5,205 nucleotides of DNA from JAWPNA01 sp045402695 (GTDB lineage: Bacteria > Acidobacteriota > Polarisedimenticolia > JACPZX01 > DASXTC01), in NCBI GenBank assembly GCA_045402695.1, contig JAWPNA010000318.1, positions 1 through 5,205 on the forward strand, written 5' to 3'. This document shows positions 1 through 4,920 of this stretch, piece after piece (position 1 is the stretch's first letter; each line of letters starts with the position of its first letter). The notes beneath the pieces are model-generated. The model did not search any database, was not told the origin of the DNA, and was given only the letters and a program-made list of their open reading frames with translations. The position numbers were made by a program, and so were the translations under genes.

Positions 1-1276
1 GTCGGTAGGCCTTGCCGGCGTGACGGGCGACGAACTTGCGGGTGGCGTGCTGCTCGGGAAGGCCATCGATGACGCACCGGTCGACGTGGAACCGCTCTAT
101 CAGCGAGTCGAGCTGCTCGAAGTCGTGACAGATTCCGATGAAGACGACGTGCTGCTTGCCCGAACCTTCGGGATCCGGCCGGAGGATGACGACGTGCAGC
201 TGCGAGCCGGTATCCACACCCATGTTGCACCAGTCATCGCACCGATCGAGCATGCAGGTGTCTGAGCAAAGGGAGAGCACACTGGAGACATCGAGCTTGA
301 GCTCCAGATCCGAGTAGGCCGCGCCGATCTTCATGTTGTAGAAGTTACCCGGAAAACGTGTGGTCTGATACTCCCGGAGGATCTCGCCCGGGTCGACCTT
401 GGCCGACAGTAGCTGGCTGATCCGATAGCCATGGATGAGCCGGTCGGGAAACTCCGCTACCCATTCTCCTTTCGCCAGGTCCAGTTCGGCCGCGCACTTG
501 GGGCACGCCCGGTAGTGGGTGCCGTCTGGGCGGGACAGGATGATTCTCACGTCCTGTCCCAGCCGCGTCGGAAACTCCCGGTCCAGGCATACCCATGCGT
601 TACATCCAGGGCACTTCACGGTCCAGTGGCGCTGGTCTGAGAGCTGGAACACCTCGTCGATGCCGTAGTCGGGAAGGCTGGGGTTTGACAGCTCGATAAT
701 CCACTTGTAGTCCGAATGCGAGAGTCTTTCCTTGGCCTTCGCCTTGGCCTGGGGCTCACTTTCTTCAAGCTCGTCGAACACGACCATGTCGCCGGGCACG
801 CTCTTGAGCTGAACCGCAGACTGCATTCCGCGAAGGTACAGATACCCAGGCCCGATGCGTTTGAGACCAGCGGTGTCGGTGTCGTTCATCAGCTCGGCGA
901 GAAACTCGTTGTCCGCGATCAGGGGTCCCACACGGGCCTTGGAAAACTCGATGACTCCCTGGTGGGTGGGAAAGTAATACAGCGTCGTCAGGCCGTTCAT
1001 GCAGGCGTGAATGGAACGGAGCAGTCCCCAGACGGTGCCGCCGACCTGGGCGCCTTTCATCAGCACGATGTGCTGGGCGGTTTCGTCGTACAGCGCCCGC
1101 AGATACTCGTGGCCGGTGAAGGAGAACTTCCTGCCTTCCAGCCAGATTTTCTGAAGCGCCCAGTCGGCCAGCGGCTCAGTGAGCGACCGGGTCTTGGCCG
1201 TTGCCAGCTCCGTCAGCCGGCTCGCGAGATAGAGTTTCCACGACCGCCCGCCTGATCCGGTCCCTGACCTGATCAT
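1..1276 (-). CDS. terL: Phage terminase large subunit, GpA family (partial, C-terminus off the left edge)
   Basis: ATPase-nuclease motor that cuts concatemeric phage DNA and drives it into the prohead; 425 residues are visible. Numbering from the ATG at 1276: deviant Walker A KGAQVGGT (74-81), with the lysine at the front of the motif as in lambda gpA rather than a GKT lysine; Walker B VVFDELEE (165-172); a SNPS motif (197-200) fitting the ATPase coupling motif; a zinc-ribbon-like pair CPGC (222-225) and CPKC (258-261), as expected in GpA-type terminases; then the start of the nuclease domain, with a first acidic residue in GVDTGSQL (D355) and a second in VIDGLPE (D404). The remainder of the nuclease domain is missing. 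The start is chosen because AAGGAG lies 10 nt upstream of this ATG; the GTG directly before it, 7 nt from AAGGAG, is equally possible. Either choice gives an unusually long overlap of about 100 nt with the small-terminase gene. The family call is solid; the exact start is less so. Confidence 0.93.
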   Translation of the reverse strand, partial: MIRSGTGSGGRSWKLYLASRLTELATAKTRSLTEPLADWALQKIWLEGRKFSFTGHEYLRALYDETAQHIVLMKGAQVGGTVWGLLRSIHACMNGLTTLYYFPTHQGVIEFSKARVGPLIADNEFLAELMNDTDTAGLKRIGPGYLYLRGMQSAVQLKSVPGDMVVFDELEESEPQAKAKAKERLSHSDYKWIIELSNPSLPDYGIDEVFQLSDQRHWTVKCPGCNAWVCLDREFPTRLGQDVRIILSRPDGTHYRACPKCAAELDLAKGEWVAEFPDRLIHGYRISQLLSAKVDPGEILREYQTTRFPGNFYNMKIGAAYSDLELKLDVSSVLSLCSDTCMLDRCDDWCNMGVDTGSQLHVVILRPDPEGSGKQHVVFIGICHDFEQLDSLIERFHVDRCVIDGLPEQHATRKFVARHAGKAYR

Positions 1277-1751
1277 CACCGACGTTCTCCTTGACTGCAT
1301 CCACGAACACGTCCACCAGGTGACGCATCTCGGCCTGGCCCTCGGCCCGGATCTGGTCTTCGGCCTTGCCGTCGGTGGCCATGCCCCGGGCGATCCTCTG
1401 GCCTCTCTGGGCTTCCTTGACCACGCCGATCAATTCGGCGAGTTCCCGGCTGGCGAACTTGCCGTGCTTGGCCTTCAAGGTACCTGTGATCTCGTTGAGG
1501 ATGACCTCGTAGAACTGATAGTGCCGCGTGTTCAGGGACAACGGTTCACTCGCCAGCTGCAAGGCCATCTTCTCGGCGGCGTGCCGGTCCATCTTTAGGC
1601 GCAGGCCGTCCCAGTCTTCGTCCTTGCGGTACTTGGCGACGGTGTGAGGCTTGAGGCCCAGCCGCCGGCCGATCTCGGCGTTGCTGTCGCACGCTCCGGT
1701 GAGAAACAGCCGGCGGGCCTCTCTGCGCTTCTTCTTCTGGGCGATGTCCAT
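1176..1751 (-). CDS. terS: Probable phage terminase small subunit (HTH DNA-binding protein)
   Basis: A 191-residue protein encoded directly upstream of the large terminase. The N-terminus is basic (QKKKRREARR, residues 5-14) and is followed by a helix-turn-helix segment at about 24-45 (NAEIGRRLGLKPHTVAKYRK), the arrangement used by small terminases to recognise packaging sites. The middle is helical and charged (about 55-150), suited to oligomerisation, and the C-terminus is an acidic/basic helix ending in a G/D/Q-rich tail. Its start lies 4 nt after the TGA of the preceding gene, so translation is probably coupled; the Shine-Dalgarno is weak (GAGCTG). Its last 101 nt overlap the large-terminase reading frame. 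The role is inferred from the HTH plus position; the sequence alone would also fit another phage DNA-binding protein. Confidence 0.8.
   Translation of the reverse strand: MDIAQKKKRREARRLFLTGACDSNAEIGRRLGLKPHTVAKYRKDEDWDGLRLKMDRHAAEKMALQLASEPLSLNTRHYQFYEVILNEITGTLKAKHGKFASRELAELIGVVKEAQRGQRIARGMATDGKAEDQIRAEGQAEMRHLVDVFVDAVKENVGDDQVRDRIRRAVVETLSREPADGAGNGQDPVAH
1287..1296. repeat. 10-bp partial copy of the leader repeat at the large-terminase start
   Basis: CTCCTTGACT, the first ten bases of the 14-bp repeat, occurs where the minus strand supplies the AAGGAG ribosome binding site of the large terminase (ATG at 1276). It lies inside the small-terminase coding frame. Six of the ten bases are Shine-Dalgarno sequence, so shared function may explain much of the match. 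Confidence 0.5.
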
Positions 1752-1755
1752 CAGC

Positions 1756-2061
1756 TCAGTTAGTTTGAGAAGTCGCCTGCGTCTTGATGAACAACTCGAC
1801 GGCCTTGAACCGCGCCCGGATATCGGCCTGCGCGTCGAGCAGTTCGTCGAGAAGATCGACCCTCCAGGTGTGGACGGGTCGCTTGATCATCCTCATCACC
1901 CGGCGCGCGAGCAGGTCGTGGCGCCGGCGCGGAGGGCTGTCGGCAGTGAGGCCGCCGGCTCGCATGGTCTGCCTGAAATTGCTGGCGGCGATCTGATCGA
2001 TGAGGCGTCGCGTCTCGCGCTCAACGGTGCGCTTGTTTGCATCAGGTCGTGTTGTGTTCAT
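1756..2061 (-). CDS. Hypothetical protein, 101 residues, between the ParB-like and small-terminase genes
   Basis: I do not recognise this protein. It begins with a polar basic stretch (MNTTRPDANKRTVERETRR), has an Arg-rich centre (PPRRRHDLLARRVMRMIKR, about residues 48-66), and ends in a likely amphipathic helix (DLLDELLDAQADIRARFKAV) with no transmembrane segment or Cys motif. The composition suggests a small helical, perhaps nucleic-acid- or terminase-associated, protein. The start at 2061 is preferred to an upstream in-frame ATG at 2136 because GGAGGAGAGAGC directly precedes it and the longer version would lie deep in the ParB-like gene. It overlaps the 3' end of that gene by 20 nt, and its TGA is 4 nt before the next start, so all three are probably one translational unit. 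Gene order suggests a packaging-related job, but that is inference. Confidence 0.8.
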   Translation of the reverse strand: MNTTRPDANKRTVERETRRLIDQIAASNFRQTMRAGGLTADSPPRRRHDLLARRVMRMIKRPVHTWRVDLLDELLDAQADIRARFKAVELFIKTQATSQTN

Positions 2062-2740
2062 GCTCTCTCTCCTCCAGAAATCGCCTGGCGAGGTTCGCAA
2101 GACCCCGTGCCTTGCGGTCCCGGCCGGGTGTTCCATCGCTGGCCAGTTCGACAGCCTGTTCGATGTCTTTCTCCTGTTCGGGCGTGACGACGAAGCTCAT
2201 CACCCGCGGCAACACCTTCTCGGCTTCCTCTGCCTGCTCTTCGAGAAGCCGCGCGATGTCGTCGGCCGGAAACTCCAAAAGACCATGCAGATCCTCCAAC
2301 CCGGCCTTCGTCTCGGGGAGCAGGCCGGCCAAGTCATCAACTGACATCTCGCCGAGCAAATCGTGGATGAGTTCAGCGCGGCGGATTGGAACGTCCTGGC
2401 CGGCCAAGCGGTTCAACGTCGCGAGCAGCAGCTTCGCCTCGTGGTCATCGACTTCCCACACGTCGCAGCGAGCCTCGGTGTGGCCCAGCTCGCGCAGGAT
2501 TGCGACGCGATGATGGCCGTCGAGGACCTGATACTTGCCTGGTTCGTCCGGGTGCGGGCGGACGACCAGGAACGGGTAACGGCCAGTGCGTTTGATGTGG
2601 GCCCGGAGCTTCTCTTGGAGGTCGGGCGGCATCACGTTGCTGTTGAGCGGGTGCGCGACCAGGTCGTCGAGCGGGATCATCCTCGGACCGACACGGGTGC
2701 CGGCCAGGGGCCGCGAGCCCGTCGAGCTATCTTCAGTCAT
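2042..2740 (-). CDS. ParB/Srx-fold nuclease-like protein (ParB N-terminal domain)
   Basis: A 232-residue protein with a ParB N-terminal/sulfiredoxin-fold domain in its first half. After a short polar leader come IPLDDLVAHPLNSN (about 22-35), a helix (LQEKLRAHIKRTG), the strand FLVVRPHP, and then the family signature YQVLDGHHRVAILRELG (70-86) with the DGHHR core at 74-78, followed by the strand CDVWEVDDHEA. The second half is acidic and helical (LLGEMSVDDLAGLLPE; LEEQAEEAEKVLPRV). Chromosomal ParB also has a central HTH for parS; I see none here, so this is more like the stand-alone phage ParB-like proteins, some of which are nucleases or CTP/ATP-binding enzymes. The start is supported by AAGGAGG 7 nt upstream. 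The Shine-Dalgarno is part of a 14-bp repeat also found upstream of the methyltransferase. A plus-strand gene begins only 48 bp away, divergently. Confidence 0.88.
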   Translation of the reverse strand: MTEDSSTGSRPLAGTRVGPRMIPLDDLVAHPLNSNVMPPDLQEKLRAHIKRTGRYPFLVVRPHPDEPGKYQVLDGHHRVAILRELGHTEARCDVWEVDDHEAKLLLATLNRLAGQDVPIRRAELIHDLLGEMSVDDLAGLLPETKAGLEDLHGLLEFPADDIARLLEEQAEEAEKVLPRVMSFVVTPEQEKDIEQAVELASDGTPGRDRKARGLANLARRFLEEREHEHNTT

Positions 2741-2748
2741 CTGTATGC

Positions 2749-2762
2749 CTCCTTGACTCGGG
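2749..2762. repeat. 14-bp direct repeat, copy 1 (5' leader of the ParB-like gene)
   Basis: CTCCTTGACTCGGG on the plus strand. Read on the minus strand it contains the AAGGAG of the ParB-like gene's ribosome binding site, plus seven further matching bases outside it. The same 14 bp recur at 4194-4207. The two copies bracket the methyltransferase and the antisense gene. Confidence 0.8.
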
Positions 2763-2788
2763 CGTTCCGTAAGAGGGATCGTTGACCC

Positions 2789-3070
2789 ATGCCTGAGCCA
2801 ACCGAGTCACCTGAGTTCACCATCGCCGTGGACGGCGCCTTCGACGAGGCCGAGGTGTGGGTCATCGACACGAAGGTCACCTTCCGCGAGGGGATCACAG
2901 ACTCGCAGCGCCGGGAGTTGCTGGGCCACGTCCGGCTTGCCCTTCTCACCGTCCTCGCCCAGGAGGGGAAGCGCGGACGTGCCCTGGGTGCGAGGGAGGT
3001 CCGCGTCCACCTGGACGGCCCGCTGCGCGACCTCGTCAAGAGAGTGCCCGACGGCCTGATGAAGCTGTAG
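2789..3070 (+). CDS. Hypothetical 93-residue protein, antisense to the methyltransferase 3' end (possible moron gene)
   Basis: I do not recognise the family. The predicted order is strand (FTIAVDG), strand (EVWVIDTKVTF), an amphipathic helix (TDSQRRELLGHVRLALLTVL, about 38-57), strand (EVRVHLDG) and a short basic C-terminal helix: a compact alpha/beta protein with no Cys motif, signal or membrane segment. Coding evidence comes from codon positions: only 11 of 93 third positions are A or T (GC3 about 88%), against about 74% GC at first and a much lower share at second positions. This is the expected order for a real GC-rich gene, and it would be inverted if the antisense frame were the real one. 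The start has a moderate AGAGGG about 12 nt upstream. It is the only rightward gene inside the leftward block and is divergent from the ParB-like gene. It ends in TAG inside the methyltransferase frame. Confidence 0.72.
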   Translation: MPEPTESPEFTIAVDGAFDEAEVWVIDTKVTFREGITDSQRRELLGHVRLALLTVLAQEGKRGRALGAREVRVHLDGPLRDLVKRVPDGLMKL

Positions 3071-4123
3071 CAGGGGCGACTTGGGGTCCACGCCGATCAC
3101 CAGGAACTCGCGGTTCTCGATCTTCTTCTGCGGCGTCGCGACCGCGGGCAGATGCAAGTACTTCAATGCGATCGCTCTCGTCCGCCGTCCGAGTCGGGTC
3201 ATCTTCTGTTCGAGTTCCTCAAGTGTGCAGGCCGCATTGCCGAAGGAGAGCACGACGAGGGGAATGTGCTGTGCGCGTTCAAGCAGCTGGTCGATCCGAT
3301 CCGCTCCGTCCCGTCGGGTGAACGGTGACGTCGGACGGTTCAGCCCTTCCAGAATCTGATCGAGGACGCGATACTCCCGCTCGTAACTGCAGACGTTTGC
3401 ATACGGCGGATCCAGGTACGCGATGTCGGCCTGAATGCTCGGCAGGACCTCGATGATGTCGGTCTGGTGGACCTCACCGCTTCCCTGAAAAATTCCGCCG
3501 TTGATGAGCCGCGCCAACCTCCACAGATTCTTGACGGTCGGCAAGCGCATCCCGTCGATGTAATGAGCCGCCGCCGACGGAGTGATGTCCTCATACTCGC
3601 CCGTGTCGAGCCGGTGGATCGTTCCCGGGCGGACCTGACCGTACGCATGCGCGAGCATCGCCATGCGGATTGCGAGGAGCCTGAACAAGGCCGACTTTGC
3701 CGTGTCCAGTGTCGCAGCGGCGATGGCCAGTGCGTTGTCGATGGCGCGGGCCTGTCCTCGCGTGAACACCGCCGGCACCATGTCGCTTTCGACTCGGCCT
3801 GGCGGACCCTCTCGGGGTGCGAGCATACGCACCACGTCTTCCTTCGTCACCTTCACGCGGTTGTTGGCGATCAATGCCTGGCCAATCGTGACTGACCTCA
3901 ACGCCAGATCCGTACCGATGACTTTGCCGAACCCTCTCGCCTTCGCGCTGAGAGCGATCGAAGCGCCGCCCATGAAACCATCAACGAACGTCAGGTCCGA
4001 CCAATGGTTGCGCGGGATGACTTTGTTGATCTCACCGAAGATCACCGGCGCGAGGCGTCTTTTTCCTCCGACGTAGCTCGGCAACGCATCGAACATCCCC
4101 AGCTTCTTCCTCGACTTCAACAT
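2807..4123 (-). CDS. D12-class N6-adenine DNA methyltransferase (Dam-like)
   Basis: Transfers a methyl group from S-adenosylmethionine to adenine in DNA. In phages such enzymes protect against host restriction or mark DNA for replication or packaging. Numbering from the ATG at 4123: LPSYVGGKRRLAPVI (14-28) is the conserved N-terminal Y-x-GGK-type motif; FVDGFMGGASIAL (46-58) is the SAM-binding motif I; AYLDPPYANV (235-244) holds the catalytic DPPY (238-241); VVLSFGNA (290-297) and ENREFLVIG (336-344) match the late motifs, after which the family normally ends. The start is set by GGAGGTGA just upstream; the frame stays open back to 4342 but without support. The frame runs 87 codons beyond the expected end, to the TGA at 2807, exactly antisense to the gene at 2789-3070. 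That tail (residues 352-438) has no recognisable domain, so an ancestral stop has probably been lost. Target specificity cannot be read from the sequence. Confidence 0.92.
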   Translation of the reverse strand: MLKSRKKLGMFDALPSYVGGKRRLAPVIFGEINKVIPRNHWSDLTFVDGFMGGASIALSAKARGFGKVIGTDLALRSVTIGQALIANNRVKVTKEDVVRMLAPREGPPGRVESDMVPAVFTRGQARAIDNALAIAAATLDTAKSALFRLLAIRMAMLAHAYGQVRPGTIHRLDTGEYEDITPSAAAHYIDGMRLPTVKNLWRLARLINGGIFQGSGEVHQTDIIEVLPSIQADIAYLDPPYANVCSYEREYRVLDQILEGLNRPTSPFTRRDGADRIDQLLERAQHIPLVVLSFGNAACTLEELEQKMTRLGRRTRAIALKYLHLPAVATPQKKIENREFLVIGVDPKSPLLQLHQAVGHSLDEVAQRAVQVDADLPRTQGTSALPLLGEDGEKGKPDVAQQLPALRVCDPLAEGDLRVDDPHLGLVEGAVHGDGELR

Positions 4124-4127
4124 GCCT

Positions 4128-4135
4128 TCACCTCC
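4128..4135 (-). promoter_or_regulatory. Strong ribosome binding site that sets the methyltransferase start
   Basis: On the minus strand GGAGGTGA is followed by AGGC and the ATG at 4123, so the GGAGG core is 7 nt from the start codon. It decides against the longer in-frame start at 4342, which would add 73 Arg/Gly/Pro-rich residues unlike any methyltransferase N-terminus. Confidence 0.85.
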
Positions 4136-4162
4136 AGGCTTCGCGCCCAGGCCGCGAGAGTT

Positions 4163-4234
4163 GCGCCACGGGCGACGTGGCGGTCCCTGGTCGCTCCTTG
4201 ACTCGGGACGAGGCCCCGATCGTGCCCGTGGCGC
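4163..4234. repeat. 11-bp inverted repeat with 50-nt spacer and a competing shorter pairing
   Basis: GCGCCACGGGC at 4163-4173 is the exact reverse complement of GCCCGTGGCGC at 4224-4234. A second partner for the first arm lies at 4177-4182 (GTGGCG pairs with CGCCAC at 4164-4169 across 7 nt). The long and short pairings use the same bases and exclude each other. In a leftward transcript this would sit in the methyltransferase leader, ending about 40 nt before its ATG. The spacer includes the second copy of the 14-bp repeat. No U-tract follows, so it is not a simple terminator. Confidence 0.6.
4194..4207. repeat. 14-bp direct repeat, copy 2 (5' leader of the methyltransferase)
   Basis: Identical to the sequence at 2749-2762 and in the same orientation. 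Unlike copy 1, no start codon follows at ribosome-binding-site distance on the minus strand; the methyltransferase ATG is about 70 nt away and has its own ribosome binding site. Matching AAGGAG is therefore not explained by translation here. Outside the 14 bp I see no extended similarity between the copies. Confidence 0.8.
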
Positions 4235-4244
4235 GACGTTGGGT

Positions 4245-4260
4245 GTGGCTCGACAGCCAC
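4245..4260. repeat. 6-bp perfect hairpin with a 4-base loop
   Basis: GTGGCT and AGCCAC flank CGAC. On the plus strand the stem can be lengthened by a T-G wobble and a G-C pair at 4243-4244/4261-4262. It lies just upstream of the 11-bp inverted repeat in leftward direction. It could be a protein-binding dyad or an RNA stem; there is no U-run on either side to suggest termination. Confidence 0.5.
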
Positions 4261-4276
4261 GCTCGCTTCCCACTCG

Positions 4277-4286
4277 CTGCATGCAG
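4277..4286. promoter_or_regulatory. 10-bp perfect palindrome, candidate operator
   Basis: CTGCATGCAG is identical on both strands and lies between the two divergent gene sets, where a dimeric repressor or activator would be expected to bind. Symmetry stops at 10 bp and I saw no second copy in the window, so an operator role is only inferred from position. Confidence 0.3.
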
Positions 4287-4383
4287 ATCCCCGGTCGAAT
4301 CCCCTTGATATCCATCCGCGAGCAGCGCACTCCTTGCACCAACGCAGGCGGGACGTTCCAGCCGAGAGAAACGGAGGCAGAGG

Positions 4384-4617
4384 ATGACGACGAGCAACGA
4401 GAGGAGGCGGGAGACGCCGAGGTTCACCGTGCAGGTGAAGCACGGCGACGGGTGGCGTCTGCAGCGCCGGATGATGGGCGACCGGGCGTATCTGAACCCG
4501 GAGATCGCAGTGAGGCGGGCGGTGCGGATCGCGCTCGATGATCCGGACCGGGAGGTGAGGGTGACGAGGACGAGCGACGACGTGGTGGTCTGGCATTCCA
4601 GCGAGGCGGAGGAGTAA
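4384..4617 (+). CDS. Hypothetical 77-residue protein, first gene of the rightward small-gene run
   Basis: I do not recognise this protein. After a polar N-terminus (MTTSNERRRETPR) come a strand-like FTVQVKHGDGWRLQRRM, a helix PEIAVRRAVRIALDD (about 40-54) and strands REVRVTRTSDDVVVWHS (about 56-72), with a short acidic tail. This fits a compact strand-helix-strand protein; there are no Cys pairs, signal or membrane segments. The N-terminal half is basic, which would suit nucleic-acid binding, but nothing specific supports that. GGAGG lies 6 nt upstream of the ATG. Its TAA ends 3 nt before the next start, and GGAGGAG inside its last codons serves as that gene's ribosome binding site, so the two are translated together. 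It is the first gene after the divergent region. Confidence 0.8.
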   Translation: MTTSNERRRETPRFTVQVKHGDGWRLQRRMMGDRAYLNPEIAVRRAVRIALDDPDREVRVTRTSDDVVVWHSSEAEE

Positions 4618-4620
4618 CCC

Positions 4621-4917
4621 ATGGCGACGACGAGCTGCGGCAACTGCGGCAACCCCGCCGCGACGAATCCCTGCGAGGACTGCTTCGAGGATTCGGAGCC
4701 CGGGGGCCTCGCGGACGACGTCCTGGCGGCGGGTATCTCGGACATCCTTGAGTCTTCCGCCGATGAGGAATGCTTCGAGGCCGCGGGTGGTATCCGCCGC
4801 ACTACGTCCTACTAGGCCGACGGCGTCCTCACGAAGGACGCGGGGTTCACGATCAAGATGAACGACGGAAGCGAGTACCAGATCACGGTCGTTCGGTCGC
4901 GCGAGGCGACGGGCTGA
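4621..4917 (+). pseudogene. Small zinc-ribbon protein, frame interrupted by an in-frame TAG at 4813-4815
   Basis: The first 64 codons encode a protein with C6-x2-C9-x8-C18-x2-C21 (CGNCGNPAATNPCEDC), a compact zinc knuckle, followed by an acidic helical stretch (LADDVLAAGISDILESSADE). After RRTTSY comes TAG, and the same frame continues for 33 codons (ADGVLTKDAGFTIKMNDGSE, then strand-like YQITVVRSREATG) to TGA at 4915. Only 2 of these 33 third positions are A or T, so the downstream part carries a strong coding signal; it has no start of its own apart from an internal ATG at 4858. The next gene begins 3 nt after the TGA, as if translation normally ran to that point. Options are a nonsense mutation (GAG or CAG to TAG), programmed readthrough or amber suppression, or a true 64-residue protein beside a gene remnant. 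Start: GGAGGAG, 6-nt spacer. Function unknown. Confidence 0.7.
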
Positions 4918-4920
4918 CCG

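Larger units (their letters stand above)
4124..4383. promoter_or_regulatory. Divergent intergenic region between the leftward module and the rightward small genes
   Basis: This 260-bp stretch lies between the start codons of two oppositely oriented gene sets, so it should carry the promoters for both. I found no convincing sigma-70 -35/-10 pair on either strand, although TTGATA-like and TTGACT-like hexamers occur without a matching -10. It is rich in dyad symmetry: an 11-bp inverted repeat at 4163-4173/4224-4234, a hairpin at 4245-4260 and a perfect 10-bp palindrome at 4277-4286. ORFs crossing it on the minus strand are Arg/Leu/Ser-rich shadows and are not called. The promoter role is inferred from layout only. 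Confidence 0.55.

Noticed and set aside
716..1255. 179-codon plus-strand open frame across the large terminase
   Set aside because: Antisense to clear terminase motifs (Walker A and B) in the aligned frame, with His/Gly/Leu-rich shadow composition and no convincing ribosome binding site.
1651..2187. 178-codon plus-strand open frame across the small terminase and neighbours
   Set aside because: Crosses three well-supported leftward genes and has Arg/Pro/Ser-rich composition typical of a shadow.
2807..3067. Treating residues 352-438 of the methyltransferase as a real C-terminal domain
   Set aside because: No recognisable motif, beyond the usual end of the family, and the opposite strand has the better codon-position pattern. 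It is kept in the CDS only because no earlier stop exists.
4158..4175. Minus-strand stretch GTGGCGCAACTC resembling a tRNA D-arm, giving a VAQL-type peptide in one frame
   Set aside because: The D-loop GG and a matching anticodon stem, T-arm and acceptor are absent before the methyltransferase start at 4123.
4198..4226. TTGACT as a plus-strand -35 element (also at 2753)
   Set aside because: No TATAAT-like hexamer lies 16-18 nt downstream of either copy; the hexamer is part of the 14-bp repeat.
4294..4302. GGATTCGAC on the minus strand, the signature of a tmRNA 5' end, followed by a GCATGC and hairpin-like sequence
   Set aside because: No matching acceptor or T-arm, tag reading frame or CCA end follows within the expected distance; the methyltransferase gene begins about 170 nt later. 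The plus-strand reading (GTCGAATCC) likewise lacks a paired T-stem, so it is not a tRNA 3' end. Probably chance.
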